Under the pieces are notes generated by a model. The model saw only the letters and a list, made by a program, of their open reading frames with translations. It had not been told where the DNA came from and made no database searches. Positions 17,058 through 24,476 of a stretch of DNA of 64,000 bases are shown here, piece after piece (position 1 is the first letter of the stretch; the number at the start of each line of letters is the position of its first letter). Position numbers and translations under genes: made by a program. This DNA comes from Paeniglutamicibacter antarcticus (GTDB taxonomy: Bacteria > Actinomycetota > Actinomycetes > Actinomycetales > Micrococcaceae), in the NCBI RefSeq assembly GCF_900010755.1, contig NZ_CZJT01000101.1:1-64000 (forward strand). Direction: 5' to 3'.

Positions 17058-18232
17058 TGAGTGCCGCAACAACCAACCAGTCAAACACCGGCCAGCCGGA
17101 CACCAAGGTGCCCGCCGGCAACAACAAGGCGCCCCAGCCACCGGCGCCGCGCAGGCGCAACTCGCTGGCCAAGGGCCACCTGCCGCGCTTCGCGATCCCG
17201 GGCATTGCCGCGGGCTCGCTGGTGCTCGGTGCGGCGGCCTCGACGCTCACCGGCTTCTCCGTGGCGACCATGGCCATCTACACGGCAATCATCTTTGTGC
17301 TGGCAGCCTCGATCACCACCACCGCGGTGGAGGGTCCGCGCCGCGGCAAGAACTCACTGGCCACCTACCTGGTCTACGGCGCCTTCCTGCTGGCCTTGGT
17401 GCCGCTGGCCTCGGTGCTGTTCACGGTTCTGGAAAAGGGCCTGCCGGGCATCAACATGCACTTCCTGTTCAACTCAATGAACGGGGTCACCGGCGCGGTC
17501 GACAACGCAAGCGTCGAGAACGGCACCCCGGTCATCGGCGGGGCCTACCACGCGGTGGTCGGCACCCTGCTGATCACCCTGTGGTCAACCATCATCTCGG
17601 TTCCGGTGGGCATGCTCACCGCCATCTACCTGGTTGAATACGGCAAGAACGGTCCGCTGGCCCGTGCCATCACCTTCTTCGTCGACGTGATGACCGGCAT
17701 CCCCTCGATTGTTGCCGGCCTGTTCGCCACCGCGCTCTTCGCGGTGCTCTTTGGCCCCACCGCCCGCATGGGCATCGTTGCGGCCGTCGCGTTGAGCGTG
17801 CTGATGATCCCCACGGTGGTCCGCTCCACCGAGGAAATGCTCAAGATCGTCCCGAACGAGCTGCGCGAGGCCTCCTACGCGTTGGGCGTGCGCAAATGGC
17901 GCACCATCACCAAGGTGGTCATCCCCACGGCGATCTCCGGCATCGCCTCCGGTGTCACCCTGGCCATCGCCCGCGTCATCGGCGAAACCGCACCGATCCT
18001 CGTTACAGCGGGCCTGGCCAACAACATCAACGTGAACGTATTTGGAAACTGGATGGCAACCCTGCCAACCTTCATTTACTACCAGATCATCACGCCGACC
18101 TCCCCGACGAACATCGACCCCTCCATCCAACGCGCGTGGGCAGCTGCCCTGCTGCTGATCGGCATGGTCATGGTGCTGAACCTCGGCGCCCGGTTGATTG
18201 CAAGCCTGTTCGCTCCCAAGAAGGGCCGTTGA
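17057..18232 (+). CDS. pstA: Phosphate ABC transporter permease PstA
   Basis: PstA is the second Pst membrane subunit. At 391 residues it is longer than classical PstA (about 280-300) because of a hydrophilic N-terminal extension (about 1-45, Pro/Ala/Asn/Lys-rich) and two extra hydrophobic segments before the core. The EAA loop appears as LREASYALGVRKWRTITKV in the C-terminal half. The start overlaps the pstC stop by one base; pstB follows after 50 nt. Confidence 0.94.
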   Translation: MSAATTNQSNTGQPDTKVPAGNNKAPQPPAPRRRNSLAKGHLPRFAIPGIAAGSLVLGAAASTLTGFSVATMAIYTAIIFVLAASITTTAVEGPRRGKNSLATYLVYGAFLLALVPLASVLFTVLEKGLPGINMHFLFNSMNGVTGAVDNASVENGTPVIGGAYHAVVGTLLITLWSTIISVPVGMLTAIYLVEYGKNGPLARAITFFVDVMTGIPSIVAGLFATALFAVLFGPTARMGIVAAVALSVLMIPTVVRSTEEMLKIVPNELREASYALGVRKWRTITKVVIPTAISGIASGVTLAIARVIGETAPILVTAGLANNINVNVFGNWMATLPTFIYYQIITPTSPTNIDPSIQRAWAAALLLIGMVMVLNLGARLIASLFAPKKGR

Positions 18233-18282
18233 GCCTCGCGCTCCGGACCCGGTACCCACACACTTTCTAAGGAATCACCAGC

Positions 18283-19062
18283 ATGTCAAAGCGCATCGAC
18301 GTCAAAGACCTCAACGTCTACTACTCCAAGTTCCTGGCAGTGGAAGACGTGAACATCGAAATCCAAGCCAAGAGCGTGACTGCGTTCATCGGCCCGTCGG
18401 GCTGCGGCAAATCAACCTTCCTGCGCACGCTCAACCGCATGCACGAGGTCATCCCGGGCGGCCGCGTCGAGGGCGAGGTGCTGCTGGACGGGGACAACCT
18501 CTATGAATCCGGCGTGGATCCGGTGACCGTGCGCAGTCAGATCGGCATGGTCTTCCAGCGCCCCAACCCGTTCCCGACGATGTCCATCAGGGACAACGTG
18601 TTGGCAGGGGTGAAGTTGAACGGCAAGAAAATCTCAAAGTCCGACGCCGAGTCCTTGGTTGAAAAATCCCTACAAGGTGCGAACCTCTGGAATGAGGTCA
18701 AGGACCGCCTGGACAAGCCCGGATCCGGGCTTTCCGGCGGCCAGCAGCAGCGCCTGTGCATCGCCCGCACCATCGCGGTGAAGCCGCAGGTGATCCTGAT
18801 GGACGAGCCGTGCTCGGCACTGGACCCGATTTCCACCCTCGCCATCGAGGACCTGATCAACGAGCTCAAGAGCGAATTCACGGTGGTGATCGTGACGCAC
18901 AATATGCAGCAGGCGGCACGCGTGAGCGACAAGACGGCATTCTTCAACATTGCCGGCACCGGCAAGCCCGGCAAGCTGATCGAGTACGCGGAGACCGCGA
19001 CGATCTTCTCGAACCCGTCGGTGAAGGCCACCGAGGATTATGTCTCGGGCCGCTTCGGATAA
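18283..19062 (+). CDS. pstB: Phosphate ABC transporter ATP-binding protein PstB
   Basis: PstB energises phosphate import. The 259 residues show Walker [10 protein letters not shown] (37-45), the Q-loop in [12 protein letters not shown], which is diagnostic of PstB, the signature LSGGQQQRL, Walker [13 protein letters not shown] and the H-loop VTHN. AAGGAATCACC before the ATG provides the ribosome binding site. It ends the operon, with a strong terminator downstream; no phoU follows. Confidence 0.97.
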   Translation: MSKRIDVKDLNVYYSKFLAVEDVNIEIQAKSVTAFIGPSGCGKSTFLRTLNRMHEVIPGGRVEGEVLLDGDNLYESGVDPVTVRSQIGMVFQRPNPFPTMSIRDNVLAGVKLNGKKISKSDAESLVEKSLQGANLWNEVKDRLDKPGSGLSGGQQQRLCIARTIAVKPQVILMDEPCSALDPISTLAIEDLINELKSEFTVVIVTHNMQQAARVSDKTAFFNIAGTGKPGKLIEYAETATIFSNPSVKATEDYVSGRFG

Positions 19063-19157
19063 TCCCGAAGGACACTAACAGTAAAGCTTCGCCCCGGGTC
19101 TCCAAGGCCCTGGGGTGGTACCGGAAGGGGGATCTTCCGGGGATCCTGGAGGGGATC

Positions 19158-19205
19158 ACTGCGGCGGGGCATCACGCGAATTTTCGCGCGGTGCCCCGCC
19201 GCAGT
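19158..19205 (+). terminator. Terminator of the pst operon
   Basis: A perfect 14-bp stem (ACTGCGGCGGGGCA 19158-19171 with 19192-19205) encloses an inner CGCGAA/TTCGCG stem. CGTGTTTAA follows. It is among the most stable hairpins in the window. Confidence 0.85.
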
Positions 19206-19270
19206 CGTGTTTAAGCGCTGCGGGTTCGATCGCGACACGCCATCGGGCCCCACTGCTCCAATGTGCGCAC

Positions 19271-19294
19271 TACTGTGCAAAGCGTAATACTGTG
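19271..19294. promoter_or_regulatory. Direct repeat TACTGTG upstream of padR
   Basis: TACTGTG occurs at 19271-19277 and again at 19288-19294, 17 bp apart, overlapping a -10-like TAATAC (19285-19290). PadR regulators commonly repress their own operon from such sites. Binding is inferred only. Confidence 0.35.
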
Positions 19295-19317
19295 GTGTGC
19301 GGAGAAGGGAGCGCCTG

Positions 19318-19677
19318 GTGGACACCACGCAATTACTTAAGGGAGTGCTGGACGTGGCCGTATTGGCGGTGGTCCGGGACGAGGACGGCTACGGCTACGA
19401 CATTGTGCGGCGCCTGCGTGCCGCGGGCATCGCGGAGATCGGCGATGCCTCGGTCTACGGGACGCTGCGCCGGCTCTATGCAGCCGGGGCGCTGTCAACC
19501 TACGTGGTGCCCTCCGAGGGCGGGCCCAACCGCAAGTACTACTCCATCAAAGCCGAAGGGCTCGTGATGCTTGAGGAACAACGAGAAACCTGGAACGGGT
19601 TCGCCACGGTGTTCTCCGACTTGATCAACAAAGAACCAGCAGCGGCGCCTGTCGTGAGCCGAGAAGGGGCCAACTGA
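19318..19677 (+). CDS. PadR-family transcriptional regulator
   Basis: The 119 residues form a PadR-type winged helix. The N-terminal LLKGVLDVAVLAVV and GYGYDIVRRL match helices 1-2, and SVYGTLRRLYAAGAL is the recognition helix; the wing carries GGPNRKYYSIKAEG. GTG 19318 is chosen over GTG 19297 because GGAGAAGGGAG lies just before it and the longer N-terminus (MRRRERL) is not conserved-looking. Its stop overlaps the next start by one base, so it is coupled to the membrane protein, a frequent PadR-HAAS arrangement. Confidence 0.9.
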   Translation: MDTTQLLKGVLDVAVLAVVRDEDGYGYDIVRRLRAAGIAEIGDASVYGTLRRLYAAGALSTYVVPSEGGPNRKYYSIKAEGLVMLEEQRETWNGFATVFSDLINKEPAAAPVVSREGAN

Positions 19678-20888
19678 TGACTACTAACCACCGGAACACC
19701 GTCAGCGAATTCGCGCGTGCGGTGAGGGAACAACTCTCCGACCTGCCGGCATTGGACGTCGAAGAACTTACCGAGGGCCTCGAAGCGGATTTGGCCGAAC
19801 GCCTGGCCGAAGATGGCTCCGAACTTGGCGATCCGGTGGCCTATGCCGATGAGCTGCGTGCCTCGGCGGGACTGGGCATCAAGGAAGCGCTCCCGGCTAC
19901 CTTCTCATGGAGCAAGTCAATGATGGCTAATGCGCGTGCAACCGTTGCGTCGTTGCGGACTCAACCGGCCACTGCCTCGTTGCTTGAATTCCTGATCGCC
20001 CTGCGCCCGGTGTGGTGGGTTCTGCGTGGCTGGATTGTCTTCGGGGTGCTCTTGATGTTGGTGACGGGGCAATGGCCGTTCTTCCCCCGCAGTTTCGTTG
20101 AGTTCATCCTGTGGGTTGCGTTGATCGCCGTCAGCGTCCAGTGGGGGCGTGGGCGATGGCTGGGTGCCGGAAGGATGGGGACGGGGCTCAAGACGGCAGT
20201 GAGCGTTGGTGCGGCCGTGCTGCTCGTACCCCTGGTCGCCGTTTCCTTTAGCTCGGTGAATCACGCGCTCTCCACCCAGTCGTACTACTATGATTCAGCC
20301 GTTGCGACGGCTCCCCTGGGGGTTTCCAGCGACGGCAGCAATGTGTCGAACATTTTCGCCTACGACTGCTCCGGCAAACCAATGCGCGACGTGCAGCTTT
20401 TTGACCAGGACGGCAAGAAACTCTCGATCAGCCCCTTCGGCGACGAGTACTCCTCATACTTCAACGAAGCGCGTGGGGAAGAGGTTTACGGTCTGCCGAG
20501 CAAGTTCGTCTCCGCTGGCGAGGGGTGGAACGTCGTCCCGCTCGAGGTCACGGCGCGTAGCCCCTACGAAGAAGACGGAAATGGTCAGGGGCGCCTTCAA
20601 GCACCCCTGCCGTTTGCCAGCGTCCAGCCCTTGCAGAACGAGTGCGAGCCGGCATCGCCACCGGTCCAGTTGCCAAGCGCCACGCCAACGGTTCCAACGT
20701 TGGAACCGGAAAGCGTGAAAGCAAGCGATGCAAAGGACGCAGAGGGTCCAACACCGGGTACTGGTACACCCGCGGCCCCGGAATCCGGTGCCGTCAAGGA
20801 AAGCAAGGAAGCCAAGGAAGCAGCCAGCCCCGAATCCAAGGAACCGGCCCAGGTGACCGCACCGTCGCCGGCTCCATCAGGGAAGTAG
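19677..20888 (+). CDS. HAAS-like membrane protein paired with PadR
   Basis: The 403 residues have three parts. The N-terminal helical domain (about 1-65, with LPALDVEELTEGLEADL and DPVAYADELRASAGL) resembles the HAAS/DUF1700 signalling domain usually encoded next to PadR. Several membrane helices follow (about 105-190). The outer part ends in a disordered tail rich in Pro, Glu, Lys and Ser (about 325-403). A membrane input module controlling PadR is the likely role. The stimulus is unknown; the position between pst and pit makes phosphate or envelope state plausible. Confidence 0.75.
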   Translation: MTTNHRNTVSEFARAVREQLSDLPALDVEELTEGLEADLAERLAEDGSELGDPVAYADELRASAGLGIKEALPATFSWSKSMMANARATVASLRTQPATASLLEFLIALRPVWWVLRGWIVFGVLLMLVTGQWPFFPRSFVEFILWVALIAVSVQWGRGRWLGAGRMGTGLKTAVSVGAAVLLVPLVAVSFSSVNHALSTQSYYYDSAVATAPLGVSSDGSNVSNIFAYDCSGKPMRDVQLFDQDGKKLSISPFGDEYSSYFNEARGEEVYGLPSKFVSAGEGWNVVPLEVTARSPYEEDGNGQGRLQAPLPFASVQPLQNECEPASPPVQLPSATPTVPTLEPESVKASDAKDAEGPTPGTGTPAAPESGAVKESKEAKEAASPESKEPAQVTAPSPAPSGK

Positions 20889-20914
20889 GGTTCTGAACCC
20901 GTTGATGCGGTGTG

Positions 20915-21937
20915 TCAGCCGATCAACGGGTTCATGGCCAGGAACAACACCCCGGCCAGCAACGCGCAGACCAGGGGGGTCGCCAGCCAATGCAGGCCCA
21001 CCCGGTTCACGTGCCGCCAAATCACCGATTCGAAACTCTGGTTGGCCCCGGCTCCCACAATGGAGCTGGTGACTGCCTGCGTGGTGGATAACGGCAGGTG
21101 GAAGACCATGGCACCCAGGAAGAGCATGGTCGCAGAGACCGATTGGGCGATCATTCCACGTAGCGGGTCAAGGCTGACCAGTCGGTAGGCGATGGTGTGG
21201 GCAATGCGCCAGCCGCCACAGAGCACCCCGACTGCCAGGAACGTGGCACCCAGCAGCTGGATTCCCAGCAGAATGGATCCGGGTTGGGCGGCATTGGCGG
21301 TTACCAGGGCCAGCGTGAGCATGGCTCCGGTGCGCTGCCCGTCCTGGATGCCGTGGCCCAAGGCGACGGCACAAGCGGCAATGGCCTGCCCGGCACGCGA
21401 CACCCCATTGACATCCGCAGCGCTGGAATGGCGCACCAGCCAGGTTGCCGGAATCACCAACACATAGGAAATGGTGAAGGCAACAATCGGAGTGAAAATC
21501 AGCGGGAGCAACACTCCGCCCAAGAGCATTCGCCAAGCGTCGTGCACCCCGTCATTGCCCATAAAGGCAGAGGCCCCGCTGGCTCCGGCCAACGCCGAGA
21601 TCAACGCGTGCGTTGAGGAAATCGGCAGGCCCCGCCACCAGCACAGCAAGCCCCACGCCCCGGCGGCCAGCAGCGCGGCCAGCAGCAAGGCCAGCCCCGG
21701 GGTCCCGTTGGGAACGTTCAGCTCAACGGCGGAAATGAGGTAGACGCCGAAGCTTGTTGAAAGCATCGTTCCGACAAAAGTGAAGAACGCCGCAACCAGC
21801 ACGGCATAGGTAGGTGTCAGTGCGCGGGTGCGTACCGCGGCGGCAACTGAGTTTGAGGCATCACGGAACCCGTTGAGGAATGCGAAACCGCAGGTGCACG
21901 CCAAGACCAGGAACATCATCAGGGATTGGGCAGTCAT
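20915..21937 (-). CDS. Inorganic phosphate transporter, PiT family
   Basis: PiT proteins are low-affinity phosphate (or metal-phosphate) symporters. The 340 residues form about ten membrane helices with internal duplication. The first signature is NGFRDASNSVAAAVRTRAL (about 22-40) with PISSTHAL after it; the second repeat has GHGIQDGQ and PLSTTQAVTSS. The usual second-repeat motif is GHGxNDxQ, so Asn is replaced by Gln here. It lies 8 nt after the DUF47 gene, forming a two-gene operon opposite in strand to pst. Confidence 0.9.
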   Translation of the reverse strand: MTAQSLMMFLVLACTCGFAFLNGFRDASNSVAAAVRTRALTPTYAVLVAAFFTFVGTMLSTSFGVYLISAVELNVPNGTPGLALLLAALLAAGAWGLLCWWRGLPISSTHALISALAGASGASAFMGNDGVHDAWRMLLGGVLLPLIFTPIVAFTISYVLVIPATWLVRHSSAADVNGVSRAGQAIAACAVALGHGIQDGQRTGAMLTLALVTANAAQPGSILLGIQLLGATFLAVGVLCGGWRIAHTIAYRLVSLDPLRGMIAQSVSATMLFLGAMVFHLPLSTTQAVTSSIVGAGANQSFESVIWRHVNRVGLHWLATPLVCALLAGVLFLAMNPLIG

Positions 21938-21945
21938 GGGCTGGC

Positions 21946-22560
21946 TCAGGATTCCTTGACCAAGACGCGTCCCAAATGGTCGGCCACGGAACGCAATGAT
22001 TGCGCGGAGGCAAGGAATTGTTCGGCTACCGAGCGGTGCCTGATGATGGTCCCGGCCTTGCTCAAGTCCCCGATTTCCCCCACCCAGGTGCGGTGGGTGC
22101 GGTGGGCCCGCTTGGATAGCTTGACGAGTTCAAGCCACAAGTCCTCGAGGTCGTCCATTCGCTGCAACTTTCCCAGCGCATCGGAGGTGAGTTCGGCCTG
22201 GCGGCCGATGATTTCGAGCTGCTCTGCGGCGCGGTGGGAGAGCTGACGATTGCCCAAGTGGGCAATCAGTTCCCCGGCACCGCTGAGTTGCTCGACGGCA
22301 TCGTGCAACAACCGGGAAAAGGTATAAATGTCTTCGCGGGGAAGCGGGTTGATGTAGCTGGTGCGCAGGTGGGTGAGCACCGCATAGTGAAGATCCGTGG
22401 TTTTCACTTCGGAGACATGCAACGCGTCCAGGTGCCTTTGGCGGTCCGCATCGGAGCCAAGCATTTCGGAAAGAATCCCGACACATTGGTGAACTTCGGT
22501 GGCCAACTCACGCAACAGCTCAAGGCCACGCGTATCCGAAGGGAAAAATCTAAACTTCAC
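21946..22560 (-). CDS. DUF47/PhoU-like phosphate transport accessory protein
   Basis: The 204 residues are almost entirely helical and resemble the DUF47 family (PhoU fold), which is routinely encoded just before pit. Typical features are the FRFFPSD start, the LHYAVLTHLRTSYINPLPRED segment (His/Asp/Glu-rich, likely metal-binding) and the regular helical repeats after it. It probably modulates the Pit transporter encoded 8 nt downstream. The 298-nt interval upstream (22561-22858) presumably holds its promoter; I see no clear PHO box there. Confidence 0.88.
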   Translation of the reverse strand: MKFRFFPSDTRGLELLRELATEVHQCVGILSEMLGSDADRQRHLDALHVSEVKTTDLHYAVLTHLRTSYINPLPREDIYTFSRLLHDAVEQLSGAGELIAHLGNRQLSHRAAEQLEIIGRQAELTSDALGKLQRMDDLEDLWLELVKLSKRAHRTHRTWVGEIGDLSKAGTIIRHRSVAEQFLASAQSLRSVADHLGRVLVKES

Positions 22561-22858
22561 GAAAATACCACCGGGTGCGAATGAATCTAATGGAAACAGG
22601 TCGCGCCCAGTTTACGTGCTGAAGGTTAACAACCGCGGGTGTTTGGGGACTGAACGGGGACGGAAGTGGTTTCCGGGCGTTCACAAAGGTTTTGAGTGGT
22701 GCCGAACCGGGAGCGCCTCTCGGCGGAAGGCCGCTCGTAGCGGCTGAAAGTTGGAGCCCGGGGCTGCCGCGATCCGGCACCGTAAGTCAATTTTTCTCTT
22801 AATGGCCCCAACCTGTCAACGCGAAAACCCTCATTGCGCGGTCAGCGTGAAGGAAATC

Positions 22859-23557
22859 TCAGTCGAGCTCCCCGCGCCGCCACAGCATTGCCGACGCTTC
22901 CAGGTCCTCGGCCGTCTTGATCAGCGATTGAGCGCGCCGGGTCATGATCGAGGCACGTGGCTCATGTGAAAGTTCGGCGGCGTCTGCCTGCTCTGCCTGG
23001 CCCAGAGCAATGACACGGCAGTAGGCGGCTGTGCGTTCCAGGGCCACATCGAAGTCCCCTTCGAAGGCGCCGGTGAGGATCGAGCTTGTCATCTCGCGTA
23101 ATTCTTCGGCGCCAGGGGGATCTGCGGCCCCGGCAATGGCCCTGGAAACCTCGGCCTTCTGCGCGCCGGCGGCAAAGAACGAGGCCATGGCCTCGGCATT
23201 GCCCAATGTTGCGGCACGGATTGCATAGAGCCGCCACAGTGCGCCGGGCAACGAGCGCGCGGGGGTTTTGGACCAGAGCTCGGCAATGACCTCGAGGCCT
23301 TCGTCTTCGGCGAGGCTCACCAAGCGTTCGCGCACCTGAGGATCTGCGTTGAGTTTCCCGGCCTGAACCAGTGCCTGCGCTGTCAGGTGCGCTGCCTCTG
23401 AGATGCGTGCGGGATCGGCGCCACCCTCAAACGGATCAAAGTCCATGGGCGCAAACGGTTTGGGTTTGTGGTGGCGGATCGTGGTTGCCGGGGGAGTTGC
23501 TGTGGTGTGGCCCTTCATGGCCTCGAGAATACTCTGTTCAGCTGGGTGCTTGCTCAT
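22859..23557 (-). CDS. Conserved-looking protein of unknown function
   Basis: The 232-residue product has a short disordered N-terminus (HTTATPPATTIRHHKPKP), then a mostly helical, Ala/Glu-rich domain from the FDPFEGGADPARISEAAHL region onward. No signal peptide, membrane helix or catalytic motif is visible. The start at 23557 overlaps the end of the UPF0014 permease gene by 20 nt, so the two are probably cotranscribed. A later ATG at 23518 is possible. I do not recognise the family. Confidence 0.7.
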   Translation of the reverse strand: MSKHPAEQSILEAMKGHTTATPPATTIRHHKPKPFAPMDFDPFEGGADPARISEAAHLTAQALVQAGKLNADPQVRERLVSLAEDEGLEVIAELWSKTPARSLPGALWRLYAIRAATLGNAEAMASFFAAGAQKAEVSRAIAGAADPPGAEELREMTSSILTGAFEGDFDVALERTAAYCRVIALGQAEQADAAELSHEPRASIMTRRAQSLIKTAEDLEASAMLWRRGELD

Positions 23558-24287
23558 CGAGTGGCAACTGGGCGGAACCGGAGGCAAGGTGAGTGGCAAC
23601 CAAAGCGGTCACGGTTCCGCCCAAGGCCAGGCCCGCGAGCACCACCAGCTGGAACTGGGCGGCCTCCAGCGCCGGGGCGCCGCCAAAGAGGGCGCCCACG
23701 AAGGCACCGGGCAGCGTGACAAGACCCGTTGATTTCGTTTGGTCGAGATTGGGTATCAGCGCTTCACTCACCGCCGTGTTCCCTGCTGTCCGCGTGGATT
23801 CTCGAGGGGTTGCGCCCAGTGCAAGCCAACCCTCGACTTCTCCGCGCTGGGCCCGCACATTGAGCAGGTAGTGCCGCACCGCCATGGTTGAGACGGTCAT
23901 GCATCCACCGATGATGATTCCCGCAACGGCAATCACCGACTGGGCGCCCAGGGTAACAAGGCCCGTGCCAAGAATGATCGCAAGAGATACCAGGGCTCCG
24001 CAGACCGTCCCCGATATGGAGGCCCGGACCCCCAGCGGCAGCTCCTTTGAGCGTCGGGCCGTGGTGAGCGATGCGGTGGACAGCATCAAAACCACGAAGA
24101 GTGCAGCGGTCCACGGAACTGATTCAACACCGCGTAGCAACAGGGTGATGGCGGCCAGCTGGATTCCGGCGCGAAGGATGGCAACCAGCGGAAGTGCGCC
24201 CAGCCCGATGCCGGCCCGGGCCAGCAAACCAGTCGCCAACAGCACCATCGCGAGGATGACCACGGCAAACCTTATGTATTCAAACAC
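23538..24287 (-). CDS. UPF0014/FetB-like ABC permease
   Basis: The 249-residue protein has about seven membrane helices and the family signature PNLDQTKSTGLVTLPGAF (about 178-195), followed by GALFGGAPALEAAQFQ. E. coli FetB of this family works with the ATPase FetA in iron efflux. No ATPase gene is adjacent here; the partner downstream is an unknown soluble protein. Either the ATPase is encoded elsewhere or the unknown protein replaces it in function. Confidence 0.87.
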   Translation of the reverse strand: MFEYIRFAVVILAMVLLATGLLARAGIGLGALPLVAILRAGIQLAAITLLLRGVESVPWTAALFVVLMLSTASLTTARRSKELPLGVRASISGTVCGALVSLAIILGTGLVTLGAQSVIAVAGIIIGGCMTVSTMAVRHYLLNVRAQRGEVEGWLALGATPRESTRTAGNTAVSEALIPNLDQTKSTGLVTLPGAFVGALFGGAPALEAAQFQLVVLAGLALGGTVTALVATHLASGSAQLPLDEQAPS

Positions 24288-24358
24288 TTCATGAATTTAC
24301 CAAGCTTGCACAAACCACGGCAGATTATCGGCTAATATAGGTGTTGGCCTTGTGCCAT

Positions 24359-24431
24359 GCGCCTTTAGCTCAGTTGGTAGAGCACTGGACTTTTAATCCA
24401 TTGGTCGCGGGTTCGACCCCCGCAGGGCGCA
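24359..24431 (+). tRNA. tRNA-Lys (anticodon TTT)
   Basis: A complete 73-nt cloverleaf: acceptor GCGCCTT pairs with AGGGCGC, D-arm AGCTCAGTTGGTAGAGC, anticodon loop CTTTTAA with anticodon TTT, T-arm GCGGGTTCGACCCCCGC, discriminator A. CCA is not encoded. A -10-like TAATAT (24333-24338) lies about 20 nt upstream, and a terminator follows. Confidence 0.97.
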
Positions 24432-24440
24432 CAGATTGGT

Positions 24441-24465
24441 CCCCGTTCCCCTGGTGGGAACGGGG
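24441..24465. terminator. Terminator between tRNA-Lys and helR
   Basis: A perfect 10-bp stem (CCCCGTTCCC 24441-24450 with 24456-24465) with a CTGGT loop and ATTTT after it. It lies between converging units and may serve both. Confidence 0.87.
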
Positions 24466-24476
24466 ATTTTCTGTTT

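Noticed and set aside
24359..24431. tRNA-Lys as an integration site for a mobile element
   Set aside because: No integrase gene or direct repeat of the tRNA 3' end was seen nearby; the flanks are ordinary chromosomal genes.
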